The translations under genes and the position numbers were made by a program. Shown piece after piece: positions 54,899 to 62,681 of a DNA stretch of 64,000 nt (positions are counted from its first letter, which is position 1; each line of letters begins with the position of its first letter). The notes under the pieces were generated by a model that saw nothing but the letters and a program-made list of their open reading frames with translations, was not told the origin of the DNA and made no database searches. Source of the stretch: Nitrospirillum iridis (GTDB lineage Bacteria; Pseudomonadota; Alphaproteobacteria; Azospirillales; Azospirillaceae); assembly GCF_014205765.1 (NCBI RefSeq), contig NZ_JACIIZ010000010.1, positions 62,001-126,000 of the forward strand. Direction: 5' to 3'.

Positions 54899-55173
54899 CC
54901 CCCGAAGAACTCGCGGTGATCCAAGATGGCATCACCGCCGAAGCCCTCAACGGCTTCCTTTCCCGCGCCGTCGCGGAAACCGAACTGACGATGTTTCAGG
55001 ACTGGTTGTCCACCGACGAACTCGACAAGGGACGGCGGGAAGAAATTTACCTGACCCATCGGGCCCTTCGCGGCCTGGTGGGCACCATCCGCACCAAAAT
55101 CACCGCCTATTACGAACTCTTGAAGTCCCAAGCGGCTTCCGAGGCCTACGGAGAATCCCAGCACTATGAATGA
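54895..55173 (+). CDS. Small head-gene-region protein, unrecognised (92 residues)
   Basis: The 92-residue helical protein lies between portal and scaffold and overlaps both genes by four to eight bases. It starts MTPEELAVIQDGITAEALNG. It may assist head assembly. No family recognised. Confidence 0.6.
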   Translation: MTPEELAVIQDGITAEALNGFLSRAVAETELTMFQDWLSTDELDKGRREEIYLTHRALRGLVGTIRTKITAYYELLKSQAASEAYGESQHYE

Positions 55174-56098
55174 CATCTCTATCCATCCGGACGAGATTGA
55201 CACCAGCACCGACGCCGCCGTTGAGGCGTTGTTGCAGCAGTTTGAAGACCGGCCAACCGAGGGCGCCACGGACACCGCCCCGGCGGAAGACGCCACGACC
55301 CCGGGCGTCGAGCCTGAAGGTACCCCCGAGGCGCCCGAACCGGCCCCGGCCGAGGCTGTCCCCGACGACCTCGAAACCGAGATTGAGGTTGACGGGCAGA
55401 AGCACCGGGTGGCCGTCAAAGACCTGAAGCGTCTTTGGGGCCAGGAAGCGGCCCTTACCCGGAAGGCGCAGGAAACCGCTGCGGCCCGTAAGGCTGCTGA
55501 AGACGCTACGTCGGCAATGGCCACACGCCTGGACGCCCTGGTGCAGCGGGCCAGGTCCGAATATGAGCCCTTCGCCAAGGTTGACCTGTTCATGGCGTCC
55601 CGGGAGATGGACCCCACGTCCTTTCAGGCCCTGCGCCAGGCGATGCAGAAGGCGGAAGATAACTTGCGCTTTGTCGAGCGCGAGGCGTCCGCGGTCATGG
55701 CGGAACAGCAGGCCCAGGCCCAGCACGCCTACCGTGAACGCGCGAAGGCGGCCCTTGAGGTTCTGCCCACGCTCATCCCGGAATGGTCCTCGGATCACTA
55801 CGGCACCTTGCGGGACTACGCGGTTACCAGCGGCTTCACCGCCGACGAATTCCACAATGTGACCGACCCCCGGCTGATCCAGCTGGTCCACAAGGCCCGC
55901 GCCTATGACCAGGCTCAGGCCAAGGCCGCCGCCGCCGTGACCACCGCCAAGAAGGTGCCCACGGCGCCCTTGCGTCCGTCCGCCACGGCGCCGACGACTA
56001 CCGCCGACACCCGCGCGACCGACGCCCTGAAGCGCCTGCGCTCCACCGGTTCCACGGATGACGCCGTGGCCGCCCTCATGGGCCGCTGGGCTGACTAA
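55166..56098 (+). CDS. Scaffolding protein candidate
   Basis: The 310-residue protein has an acidic, proline-rich first third (DTAPAEDATTPGVEPEG). A conserved IEVDGQKHRVAVKDLKRLWGQ segment, long helical and charged stretches, and a short basic C-terminal segment follow. Such acidic helical proteins between portal and capsid genes act as internal scaffolds for prohead assembly and leave or are degraded. The call is from position and composition. Confidence 0.75.
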   Translation: MNDISIHPDEIDTSTDAAVEALLQQFEDRPTEGATDTAPAEDATTPGVEPEGTPEAPEPAPAEAVPDDLETEIEVDGQKHRVAVKDLKRLWGQEAALTRKAQETAAARKAAEDATSAMATRLDALVQRARSEYEPFAKVDLFMASREMDPTSFQALRQAMQKAEDNLRFVEREASAVMAEQQAQAQHAYRERAKAALEVLPTLIPEWSSDHYGTLRDYAVTSGFTADEFHNVTDPRLIQLVHKARAYDQAQAKAAAAVTTAKKVPTAPLRPSATAPTTTADTRATDALKRLRSTGSTDDAVAALMGRWAD

Positions 56099-56186
56099 CC
56101 AGTCACCCCTAAGAACTCTCAAGAATCCGTAAATTATCTCGGCGCGCTGCAAAGATACGCGCGCGCCTTCAGGAAAGTATTATCTA

Positions 56187-57086
56187 ATGGCTACGTACAC
56201 CAGCTTTGATCAGGTCGGCAAGAAGGAAGACATTTCCGATGTCATCACCAACCTGAGCCCCACCGACACGCCGTTTCAGACGGCGGTTAAGAGCGAGACC
56301 GTCGACAATACCCTGTTTCAGTGGCAGGAAGACAGCCTGGCGGCCCCGAACGATGACAATGCGATGGACGAAGGTTTCGAGGCGTCGGCCGTCACACTGA
56401 CGCCCACCACCATGCGATCCAACGTCACCCAAATCATGTCCACCACGGTGAAGGTGTCTGATACGGCTGACACCGTGTCGGCCTATGGCCGTGCCAAGGA
56501 AACCGCCTATCAGATCGCGAAGAAGTCGAAGGAACTTAAGCGCGACCTTGAGCGCGCCTTTGTCGGCACTGGCCAGGCTCAGTCTGTCACCGGCCTGAAG
56601 CGCAAGATGGCGGGCTATCAGGCCCAGATTGACGCCTCGGTCAAGACGGACCTGTCGGGCGGTGTCGCCGCGAACAAGACGGCGCTAACCGAAGGCGCCG
56701 TCCTGGACCTGTCGGAAACCCTGTACACGGGCGGTGGCGAGGCCAGCCTGTTGATGGTGAAGCCTCATGACAGCCGCGTCATTGCCGGTTGGACCGGTGC
56801 CGCTGGCCGCTATCGGCAGTTCGACGGCGGGGCAAAGACGGTGACCAATGCGGTCAACCTGTATGTCTCGCCCTACGGCGAGTTGAAGGTGGTCATGAAC
56901 CGCTTCTTGCGGGCAACCGACGCCTTGCTGTTCGATCCCGACCACTGGCGCCGGAAGGTGCTGCGCCCCTGGACCCGCACCGCGCTGGCCAAGACCGGCG
57001 ACGCGTCCAGCACCATGATCGTGGGCGAATTCTCTCTGAAGCATGACAACTTCAAGGCCTCCGGCCTGATCACTGGCCTGCTGTAA
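56187..57086 (+). CDS. Major capsid protein, SU10-like
   Basis: The 299-residue protein shows YTSFDQVGKKEDISDVITNL, SPTDTPFQTAV, then TTVKVSDTADTVSAYGR and the final EFSLKHDNFKASGLITGLL. These match the SU10_MCP (DUF5309) family of HK97-fold capsid proteins. A strong hairpin terminator follows, so the capsid transcript can end here. Upstream is the scaffold gene. Confidence 0.88.
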   Translation: MATYTSFDQVGKKEDISDVITNLSPTDTPFQTAVKSETVDNTLFQWQEDSLAAPNDDNAMDEGFEASAVTLTPTTMRSNVTQIMSTTVKVSDTADTVSAYGRAKETAYQIAKKSKELKRDLERAFVGTGQAQSVTGLKRKMAGYQAQIDASVKTDLSGGVAANKTALTEGAVLDLSETLYTGGGEASLLMVKPHDSRVIAGWTGAAGRYRQFDGGAKTVTNAVNLYVSPYGELKVVMNRFLRATDALLFDPDHWRRKVLRPWTRTALAKTGDASSTMIVGEFSLKHDNFKASGLITGLL

Positions 57087-57094
57087 GCCCATCC

Positions 57095-57129
57095 GCCCCC
57101 GCTACGCCAATCCGTGGCGGGGGCTTCTT
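57095..57129 (+). terminator. Rho-independent terminator after the capsid gene
   Basis: GCCCCCGC (57095-57102) pairs perfectly with GCGGGGGC (57117-57124), followed by TTCTT. It lies eight bases past the capsid stop and may allow high capsid expression with partial read-through. Confidence 0.85.
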
Positions 57130-57142
57130 ACCCCCTGAGTAA

Positions 57143-57436
57143 ATGACCGACTTCATCACCGCCCATGCGCGCCTTGTGGGCGACGCTGCGGGCTATGCCA
57201 TCCACCGTACCCAGGAAATCCCCAGGGAATTCACGGACCACCTTCAGGCCCTCCGTGACGCCTCCGTTGAGGCCCCTATGGGCAACCATCACCTGACCGC
57301 CTCCGTCCCCGCCGCCGTCCATGAGAAGTGGTTGCGCGAGGGCTACGACTGCACCCGCGAGCCCATCCGCAGAACCCTGAAGCGCCTGCGCGATGAAGGC
57401 CTTGACGCATTCATCGCCACGAAACGACGGATCTAG
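57143..57436 (+). CDS. Small late protein, unrecognised (97 residues)
   Basis: The frame starts MTDFITAHARLVGDAAG right after the capsid terminator and ends four bases before the adaptor gene. It is helical with a basic C-terminus. It may be a head-completion protein. No family recognised. Confidence 0.55.
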   Translation: MTDFITAHARLVGDAAGYAIHRTQEIPREFTDHLQALRDASVEAPMGNHHLTASVPAAVHEKWLREGYDCTREPIRRTLKRLRDEGLDAFIATKRRI

Positions 57437-57440
57437 GGCG

Positions 57441-58058
57441 ATGAACTACGGCGACATTAAGGGCCGCATCAAGTCGCGCGTGAACCGCAAAGACCTTTCG
57501 GACGACCTAGCGGCCCAATTTGTTGACGAAGCCATGACCCGCATCGGGCGTGTGCTTCGCATTCCCTCTATGGAACAGCTGTTCACTGTCGGGGTAAGTG
57601 ATGGATTTACTGGTATTGACATACCTAATGACTTCCTGGACCTACGCGCGGTCTTTCTGGACCACACGGAGTTACGCCGTGTCGCGCTTCCGGAGTTTCT
57701 TCGGATGCATCCTCACGATACGCCGCGTGTCTTCACGCGCATGGGGCCGCGCTTCCTAGTTCGGGGGACACCCCGTCCAGGTGTTTCCGTCTATCTCAAC
57801 TACTATGCCGCCTTCGGCGCGTTGATCGCCGACAGCGATAAGAACGCCCTGACCGAAGCATCCCCTGACCTGATCACTTACGCCGCCCTCTCGGTTGCCG
57901 CTGACCACTTTGTGGATGACCGGCAGGCATCTTGGGAGGCCCGTTATCAGTCCATCCTATCCGACATCATGGCCCAGGCTGAGAGCCTGGAAATGAGCGG
58001 CGCGGTGATGGCGGTACCTGCCGCCTACGACGCCAACGACGGATACGCGGGCTATTGA
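57441..58058 (+). CDS. Head-to-tail adaptor-like protein
   Basis: The 205-residue protein begins MNYGDIKGRIKSRVNRKDLS and has a mostly helical fold with conserved-looking IPNDFLDLRAVFLDHTELRR. Such proteins form the ring between portal and tail in SU10- or P22-like phages. Position after the capsid gene and before the fibre fits. The family call is tentative. Confidence 0.65.
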   Translation: MNYGDIKGRIKSRVNRKDLSDDLAAQFVDEAMTRIGRVLRIPSMEQLFTVGVSDGFTGIDIPNDFLDLRAVFLDHTELRRVALPEFLRMHPHDTPRVFTRMGPRFLVRGTPRPGVSVYLNYYAAFGALIADSDKNALTEASPDLITYAALSVAADHFVDDRQASWEARYQSILSDIMAQAESLEMSGAVMAVPAAYDANDGYAGY

Positions 58059-58076
58059 TCCAACGAACTGCTGAAC

Positions 58077-60725
58077 ATGGGTAATTCCTCCTTCTTCGGC
58101 CTTGATGGGGTCTCTGCACCCCAACAGGTCACCATTGACGAACTCAGCGCCCAAGCGCGCGCGGCCATCAGTACCACCCAGACCAGCGCGACGACCGCGC
58201 AGGATGCAGCCGCGACGGCAACTCAGAAGGCTAGTGAGGCCCAGAGTGCGGCGGCGATATCTTCAACATCCGCGATGCTGGCGGATCAGCGTGCGGTCGC
58301 GGCCCAGGCCTTGGTAGCGGATGCTACCGGGTTTGTTGCGACCGCCCGAGACGCCGCCACCACGGCGACACGGAAAGCCAGCGACGCTGACACCTCAGCA
58401 ACAGCCGCCGCCGGTTCCGCCACGACGGCGCAGACAGCCGCCATAACGGCAAACCAGGCGGCCAGCGGTGCCACCGCCGCCCTGACCGCCATGCAGGCGA
58501 TCACCGCGCGCACGCCTACCGTAATTGGCGGCTACTCGGTCAGCCTAACCGCGACGGGTAACAGCAGCGTCACCCTACCGACCTCAGGCACCCTGCTGTC
58601 ATCCGTCCGGAACCTCGCGGACCTTGGTGACCCCGCAGCGGCCCGGGGGAACCTTGGGCTTGGCTCTATGGCTACCCAGGGGTACAACGCGGTGGCGGTG
58701 ACCGGCGGGACGGTCTCTGGCACCACGGCATGGACCGCCGCCAAGATCGGACTGACGTATGGGGGAACCAACGCCGACCTTTCCGCGACTGGTGGCGCTG
58801 GCCAGGTCCTGAAACAAGCCTCAGCTGGCGCCCCCGTTACGGTGGGCCCCCTGGCCGCCTCTGACATCTCCAATGGAGTGACGGGTTCGGGTGCCGTGGT
58901 GCTGGCTAATAACCCTACGCTACCGGGCACGCTGGCGGTTAGTGGCAAGATCAACGCGGCGGCGGGCATTCAAACCGGCGTTCAGGCATTCTGGCTCACG
59001 ACGGATGGCACCGGCCGTCAGAATTGGTATTGGAATACGGCTGGGGGCTCTAGCCCGACCTTGGTGACGTCTAGCGAGGATGCCGCCAATATAAGACTAA
59101 GCACGACCAATACTGGCGATGGCGGCCTCTTCGAATTTCGTTCGTTTGATGGCCATTCTTCGGCGGCGGGTGCGGCCATCACCTGGACTTCGGTGCTGTA
59201 CGCGGACCTGAACCATTTCGCTTTTCGCGGCAACGTGCTGTCTGCCGACCTGACTAGCTTCAAGTTCAATGGCAATCAGGTCGCCTACAATAGCATGACC
59301 TCGGCTTTCACGTTTGGGGGCGCCGTGGGCGCGCCAACGGCTGCCCAGGATACCAATACCGGTCAGTTGGCCACGACGGCCTATGTGCTGGGGCAGGCTA
59401 GTGCCGCGACCCCCAACATGGCCGGTACGGCTTCCGCAGGCGGTAGCACCCGCTGGTCGCGGGGGGATCACGTCCACCCCACGGATACCAGCCGGGCGCC
59501 ACTGGTCAGCCCAACATTCACAGGCACCGTCACGGCCCCCATACTGGCCCCTGGTGGCACAGGCATCCTTACGACCACCCTTGATGCCGCTACGCTGCTG
59601 GCAGGCTCTATCAGCAAGGCCGGGGCGCTGACGGCTGATGGCAATCCGACCACATCTCCCAACACCGTGACCGACAACGGCGTCGTGCTGGTCAGTAAGA
59701 CCGGGCACATCCGCATTGAGGGTGCCCATGGTAGCCGCAACGTAGGTCAGCCGGGCCGGGGTGGTGGGGCGTATCTTTGGGGCGGTTATGCCGCGTCCGG
59801 ATCCAATGGGGCGGGCGGGGCGGCTAACCTCAATGGTGGGAACGGCGACGGCTCGGGCAACGGCGGGGCCGTCAACATTTCGGGGGGAAACGGTGGCGCT
59901 ACGGGCACTGGTGGCCCCTTAAACATCTTTTCTGGCGCGACTACAGGGACAGGTTCAAGTGGCGTCATCACGCTCGCCTCGGGGAACGCCCCAACGGGCG
60001 GGACAGGGGGCGTCAACATCCGTTCGGGTGCGTGCAACACTTCCGGATACTCCGGCCCGGTCCTGGTGACCACTGGCGGGTCTGTTGAAGGCGCGGGCGG
60101 TTACATCGCGATTGCCTGTTCGGACGCAGCGTCGAGCACCGGCGCTACCCACAACGGCAGTGGCGTCAGCATTACGGCGGGCGGCACGATCAACGGTGGC
60201 ATCCCCGGCGAAGTCGTCATTACTGGCGGCAAGAACGCGGGGAGTGGCAACGGCGGAACGGCGGGGTCCGTGAAAGCTATCGGCGGTGCTGCTGATGGCG
60301 GTTGGGCTGGCGGCTGGTTTCAAGGTGTCGGCGGTACCGGCGGTCCTACGAATGGCCCCGGCGGGCAAGCCCTGCTGGCGGGCGGTACCGGCGGTGGTTC
60401 CACGGGGGCCGGTGGTGCTGTCAACATCGTTGGCGGCGCTGGTGCGTCGGGCGGTGTGGGCGGCAACGTCTATATCCGTGGCGGCGCTGGCACCACCCGT
60501 GGTCAGGTCCGTATCCAGACGGGTGCAGGATCAGACATGATCATCGTATCGGACGGCCTGGTGAATCATGTGGGCATCCCCGTCACCCCCATCCGAACCC
60601 TGGCCAATCTCCCGGCGGCTTCCATCGCGGCCGGTATGAACATCCTGGTCAGTGACCGCGCGTACCGCCCCGTGTGGTCCAACGGTACCGCCTGGATTTT
60701 CGCGGACGGTACGGCGGTGACGTAA
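58077..60725 (+). CDS. Glycine-rich tail fibre/adhesin
   Basis: The 882-residue protein starts with an Ala/Thr-rich coiled coil (about 20-150; repeats of TAQxAAxxATxKASE). Then comes a fibre section with YGGTNADLSATGGAGQVLKQ and repeated LxxSPTFTGTVTAP, as in many tail fibres. The C-terminal region (about 555-815) consists of glycine-rich repeats of the kind GGAxNIxGGxGxxxGxGG, and a final beta tail (IIVSDGLVNHVGIP) closes it. The glycine-rich segment resembles polyglycine-II adhesin regions. It is probably a receptor-binding fibre distinct from the one encoded at 41692. Confidence 0.8.
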   Translation: MGNSSFFGLDGVSAPQQVTIDELSAQARAAISTTQTSATTAQDAAATATQKASEAQSAAAISSTSAMLADQRAVAAQALVADATGFVATARDAATTATRKASDADTSATAAAGSATTAQTAAITANQAASGATAALTAMQAITARTPTVIGGYSVSLTATGNSSVTLPTSGTLLSSVRNLADLGDPAAARGNLGLGSMATQGYNAVAVTGGTVSGTTAWTAAKIGLTYGGTNADLSATGGAGQVLKQASAGAPVTVGPLAASDISNGVTGSGAVVLANNPTLPGTLAVSGKINAAAGIQTGVQAFWLTTDGTGRQNWYWNTAGGSSPTLVTSSEDAANIRLSTTNTGDGGLFEFRSFDGHSSAAGAAITWTSVLYADLNHFAFRGNVLSADLTSFKFNGNQVAYNSMTSAFTFGGAVGAPTAAQDTNTGQLATTAYVLGQASAATPNMAGTASAGGSTRWSRGDHVHPTDTSRAPLVSPTFTGTVTAPILAPGGTGILTTTLDAATLLAGSISKAGALTADGNPTTSPNTVTDNGVVLVSKTGHIRIEGAHGSRNVGQPGRGGGAYLWGGYAASGSNGAGGAANLNGGNGDGSGNGGAVNISGGNGGATGTGGPLNIFSGATTGTGSSGVITLASGNAPTGGTGGVNIRSGACNTSGYSGPVLVTTGGSVEGAGGYIAIACSDAASSTGATHNGSGVSITAGGTINGGIPGEVVITGGKNAGSGNGGTAGSVKAIGGAADGGWAGGWFQGVGGTGGPTNGPGGQALLAGGTGGGSTGAGGAVNIVGGAGASGGVGGNVYIRGGAGTTRGQVRIQTGAGSDMIIVSDGLVNHVGIPVTPIRTLANLPAASIAAGMNILVSDRAYRPVWSNGTAWIFADGTAVT

Positions 60726-60784
60726 TGAATGATAATCCCAACCATGCCCACGGCCTGTTGCAGGCGTAAAGGAACCACGAAGGA

Positions 60785-60988
60785 ATGCCTGACATCCCCA
60801 ACGACATCCTGCTGCTACTCGGCCGGATGGACGCCAAGCTGGACACGGCCCTGGGCCTGACCGCTGACCATGAGAAACGCCTGAAGGTGCTGGAGAATGC
60901 CCGTGCCCGTCAGCTGGGCGCCGCAGCAGCGATAAGCACCCTGGCGGGGTCCTTCGGGGCCTATGCAGTAAACCACCTGATGCCGTAA
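60785..60988 (+). CDS. Holin-like small membrane protein
   Basis: The 67-residue protein has a coiled-coil N-terminal part (LGRMDAKLDTALGLTADHEK) and one C-terminal transmembrane helix (AAAISTLAGSFGAYAV). This layout is shared by small phage holin-like or hemolysin-XhlA-like proteins. No endolysin is visible in the window; it may lie to the right. A strong terminator follows. Confidence 0.6.
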   Translation: MPDIPNDILLLLGRMDAKLDTALGLTADHEKRLKVLENARARQLGAAAAISTLAGSFGAYAVNHLMP

Positions 60989-60992
60989 GGCG

Positions 60993-61046
60993 AAAAAAAG
61001 CCCCCTTCCACGACGCCCTTGCGGGTATCGGGAAGGGGGCTTTTTT
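60993..61046. terminator. Strong bidirectional terminator at the end of the late arm
   Basis: The stretch AAAAAAAGCCCCCTTCC (60993-61009) pairs with GGAAGGGGGCTTTTTT (61031-61046), giving a long stem flanked by A-run and T-run on opposite sides. It can stop transcription from either strand. Confidence 0.9.
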
Positions 61047-61084
61047 CTACTACTACAGCTCGACATGCTACTGGAATAGAGCCG

Positions 61085-61134
61085 CCTACCTCACGGTGTT
61101 GGAATAGCACTAGCTACCTCACGGTGCTGGAATA
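61085..61134. repeat. Short direct repeats after the late arm
   Basis: CTACCTCACGGTGTTGGAATA and a near copy with one change (GTGCTG) follow each other 28 bases apart, with a shorter CTACTGGAATA just before. They lie downstream of the terminator in a non-coding stretch. They resemble iterons, but only two full copies exist. Confidence 0.45.
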
Positions 61135-61651
61135 ACCCGAGGTAGCTAATTCAGATTAAGCTACGTTAAGCAACGTCTAAATTTAGTTTAGGAGCGCTAT
61201 AACCAACATAACCTGTCGCACTGTAATTCAATAACCTGTTGAAATGAGTGCCCATCAATCTATGGAATTCCAAGGCAATCGTTTCCTTAATGAGAAAAAC
61301 TCATATCCGTTCTCAGCGCGCGGCCAGGGGCGAGAACTTGGCATTCGGGCGCCAAAACTTGCGTAAAATCGATCATCGCCCGAAAAATCGCTTCACCCGC
61401 CTGCCAGAATCGCGTATATGTGGTCACCGGAAGAAACTTCCGGCGCCACACAACGGACAAACTCACCATGGCAGGGCGAGGCAGTTCAGTGGGCAACGGC
61501 CTGGGCCCCTACACAAGGGTCCAAGGGCCTGGCGCCGCTCCCGCAGGGGCCGGTCTCCAAAACCGGGCCCTGCTGGGGCAGTTTATACCACGCATGACTC
61601 ATAAGGGCAACACACCGCGAACTCAAATTCGTGGTGTGTTGCCTTTCTAGT
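61135..61651. other. Non-coding region with a strong hairpin
   Basis: No gene is firmly supported here. A short hairpin CCGGAAG-AAA-CTTCCGG lies at about 61427-61443. A GC-rich open frame near 61449-61650 is not trusted because it lacks a ribosome-binding site and reads into the final hairpin. That hairpin, GGCAACACACC/GGTGTGTTGCC (61606-61643), has an 11-bp stem with inner CGAA/TTCG and a short TTT, which marks the end of a rightward transcript such as a small RNA. Confidence 0.45.
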
Positions 61652-61786
61652 TCAAGGCTTATTTTGCGCCTTTACCTTAGCTACTCTGGCCCGATGTTGC
61701 GCAAGACGCAGGCGGTCGTTGAATTCTCGCGCCTTTGCAATCATCCACAGTAACGCGACAGCGCCGACTACTCCGCCAACCCACAT
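61652..61786 (-). CDS. Possible small single-span membrane protein (44 residues)
   Basis: The frame starts MWVGGVVGAVALLWMIAKAR, giving one membrane helix and a basic, helical tail (NDRLRLAQHRARVAKVKAQ). Reading upstream in the same frame continues protein-like sequence (GFGIPEGTSGSLGRALD) with no start codon. A frameshift from the overlapping 35-residue frame or a non-standard start is possible. It overlaps that frame by 19 bases. A lysis (holin/spanin-like) role is conceivable. Confidence 0.4.
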   Translation of the reverse strand: MWVGGVVGAVALLWMIAKAREFNDRLRLAQHRARVAKVKAQNKP

Positions 61787-61875
61787 GCGATCCAAGGCCC
61801 TGCCCAGGCTTCCTGATGTTCCTTCAGGTATACCAAAGCCGCTAACCCGACCAGAAGTTCAACCAGCTTGCTCAT
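61768..61875 (-). CDS. Possible tiny membrane-active protein (35 residues)
   Basis: The frame begins MSKLVELLVGLAALVYLKEH, a membrane-type helix, and stops after 35 residues. It begins just after a run of 11 G residues (minus strand) that can act as a ribosome-binding site. It overlaps the 44-residue frame in another phase. Both could be parts of one interrupted gene. Confidence 0.38.
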   Translation of the reverse strand: MSKLVELLVGLAALVYLKEHQEAWAGPWIACGLAE

Positions 61876-61878
61876 AAG

Positions 61879-61889
61879 CCCCCCCCCCC
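61879..61889 (-). repeat. Homopolymer run of about 11 G (minus strand) at a ribosome-binding position
   Basis: The run lies three bases before the ATG at 61875. Length changes in such a run would alter spacing or pairing with the ribosome, a known route to phase variation. The exact count may also be a sequencing artefact. Confidence 0.5.
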
Positions 61890-62027
61890 GAGGCATCCTT
61901 TTAGAATGCGCAAGGAATATTCTTGTCCGTAGATGCGGTCAATAACGCCCGCAAACGACTCCTAATGCGATGCATTGTGTTGTAGAATGCCACTTACACG
62001 AGTCATTTTATCGATGTGGAGGGTATC

Positions 62028-62447
62028 ATGACGCTTGAAACTGCTGCATCAGCTCAGTCTCGGGGCGGCGATGCGGAGACGGTGATTGCTTCGATTGTCT
62101 GTCGTTTTCAAACAAATGACAACGACAAGGACAAAGATGATGGTATTTCAGAAACATACAAAAGAGGACGTGAAGTTCTTGGAAGTAATCAATCATGGGG
62201 ACGGGATTTATGCTATCGAGATCACAACACAGATTGGGGTCAAAGATTTGATATTTCTGGCTTTAATATATTAGCCCGTGACGTAAGTTCGATAGTTTAT
62301 GAGTGGAGTATGGATAATGATGACGAATGGAATGTCGGAATGACGGTTCTCATTAAATTGCAAAACGGCCACGAGTATGAAGTCGGCGGCGCTTACTACA
62401 ACATACACCGTGGATCAAAGAGTGGAAGCATATCATTGCATTGGTAA
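62028..62447 (+). CDS. AT-richer prophage cargo protein, unrecognised (139 residues)
   Basis: The protein starts MTLETAASAQSRGGDAET with GGAGGG four bases upstream; a GTG twelve bases earlier in the same frame is less likely because it sits on that site. It contains a charged stretch NDNDKDKDDG and a beta-rich C-terminal half (YEWSMDNDDEWNVGM then GGAYYNIHRGSKSGSISLHW). Its coding sequence is clearly richer in A and T than all neighbours, a mark of recent transfer. It stands alone between the lysis-like region and the antirepressor operon, with a terminator after it. It is a candidate lysogenic-conversion gene (moron). No family recognised. Confidence 0.6.
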   Translation: MTLETAASAQSRGGDAETVIASIVCRFQTNDNDKDKDDGISETYKRGREVLGSNQSWGRDLCYRDHNTDWGQRFDISGFNILARDVSSIVYEWSMDNDDEWNVGMTVLIKLQNGHEYEVGGAYYNIHRGSKSGSISLHW

Positions 62448-62462
62448 ATCAAGGTAATTACA

Positions 62463-62509
62463 AGAAAATAAGGCCCCTCTCAAGCCTGCTTAGGTGCAAG
62501 GGAGGGGCC
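62463..62509 (-). terminator. Terminator at the end of the leftward antirepressor operon
   Basis: GGCCCCTC (62472-62479) pairs with GAGGGGCC (62502-62509). Read on the minus strand the stem is followed by TTATTTTCTT, a good T-rich tail. It lies eight bases beyond the amber-interrupted small gene and after the rightward cargo gene, so it may serve both. Confidence 0.75.
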
Positions 62510-62516
62510 TCAGGCA

Positions 62517-62681
62517 TTAGCGGGGCCCACGCCGGGGACGGTCAGGACGGTCGGCAATCTCGGCCACCAGTAGGGCGAGGTAGTAACGGGCGGTGAACCG
62601 CTCGACGGCCTAGGTGAAGGTGGCCGCGATCCCGCCCAGGGCCGCGAAAAACAGCAGCAGGCACAGGATGTTGACGATCAT
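62517..62681 (-). pseudogene. Small membrane gene interrupted by an in-frame amber codon
   Basis: An ATG overlapping the antirepressor stop (ATGA) opens a 23-residue hydrophobic peptide (MIVNILCLLLFFAALGGI). A TAG at 62610-62612 follows. In the same frame 30 more residues follow (AVERFTARYYLALLVAEIAD and a basic end) to a TAA. The two halves look like one membrane protein of about 54 residues. It may be a broken gene, a sequencing error or a gene needing amber suppression; a 23-residue peptide alone is also possible. Confidence 0.5.

Noticed and set aside
61449-61650. Rightward open frame of about 67 residues in the hairpin region
   Set aside because: No ribosome-binding site, Gly/Pro/Arg-biased, and it reads through a perfect terminator-type hairpin.
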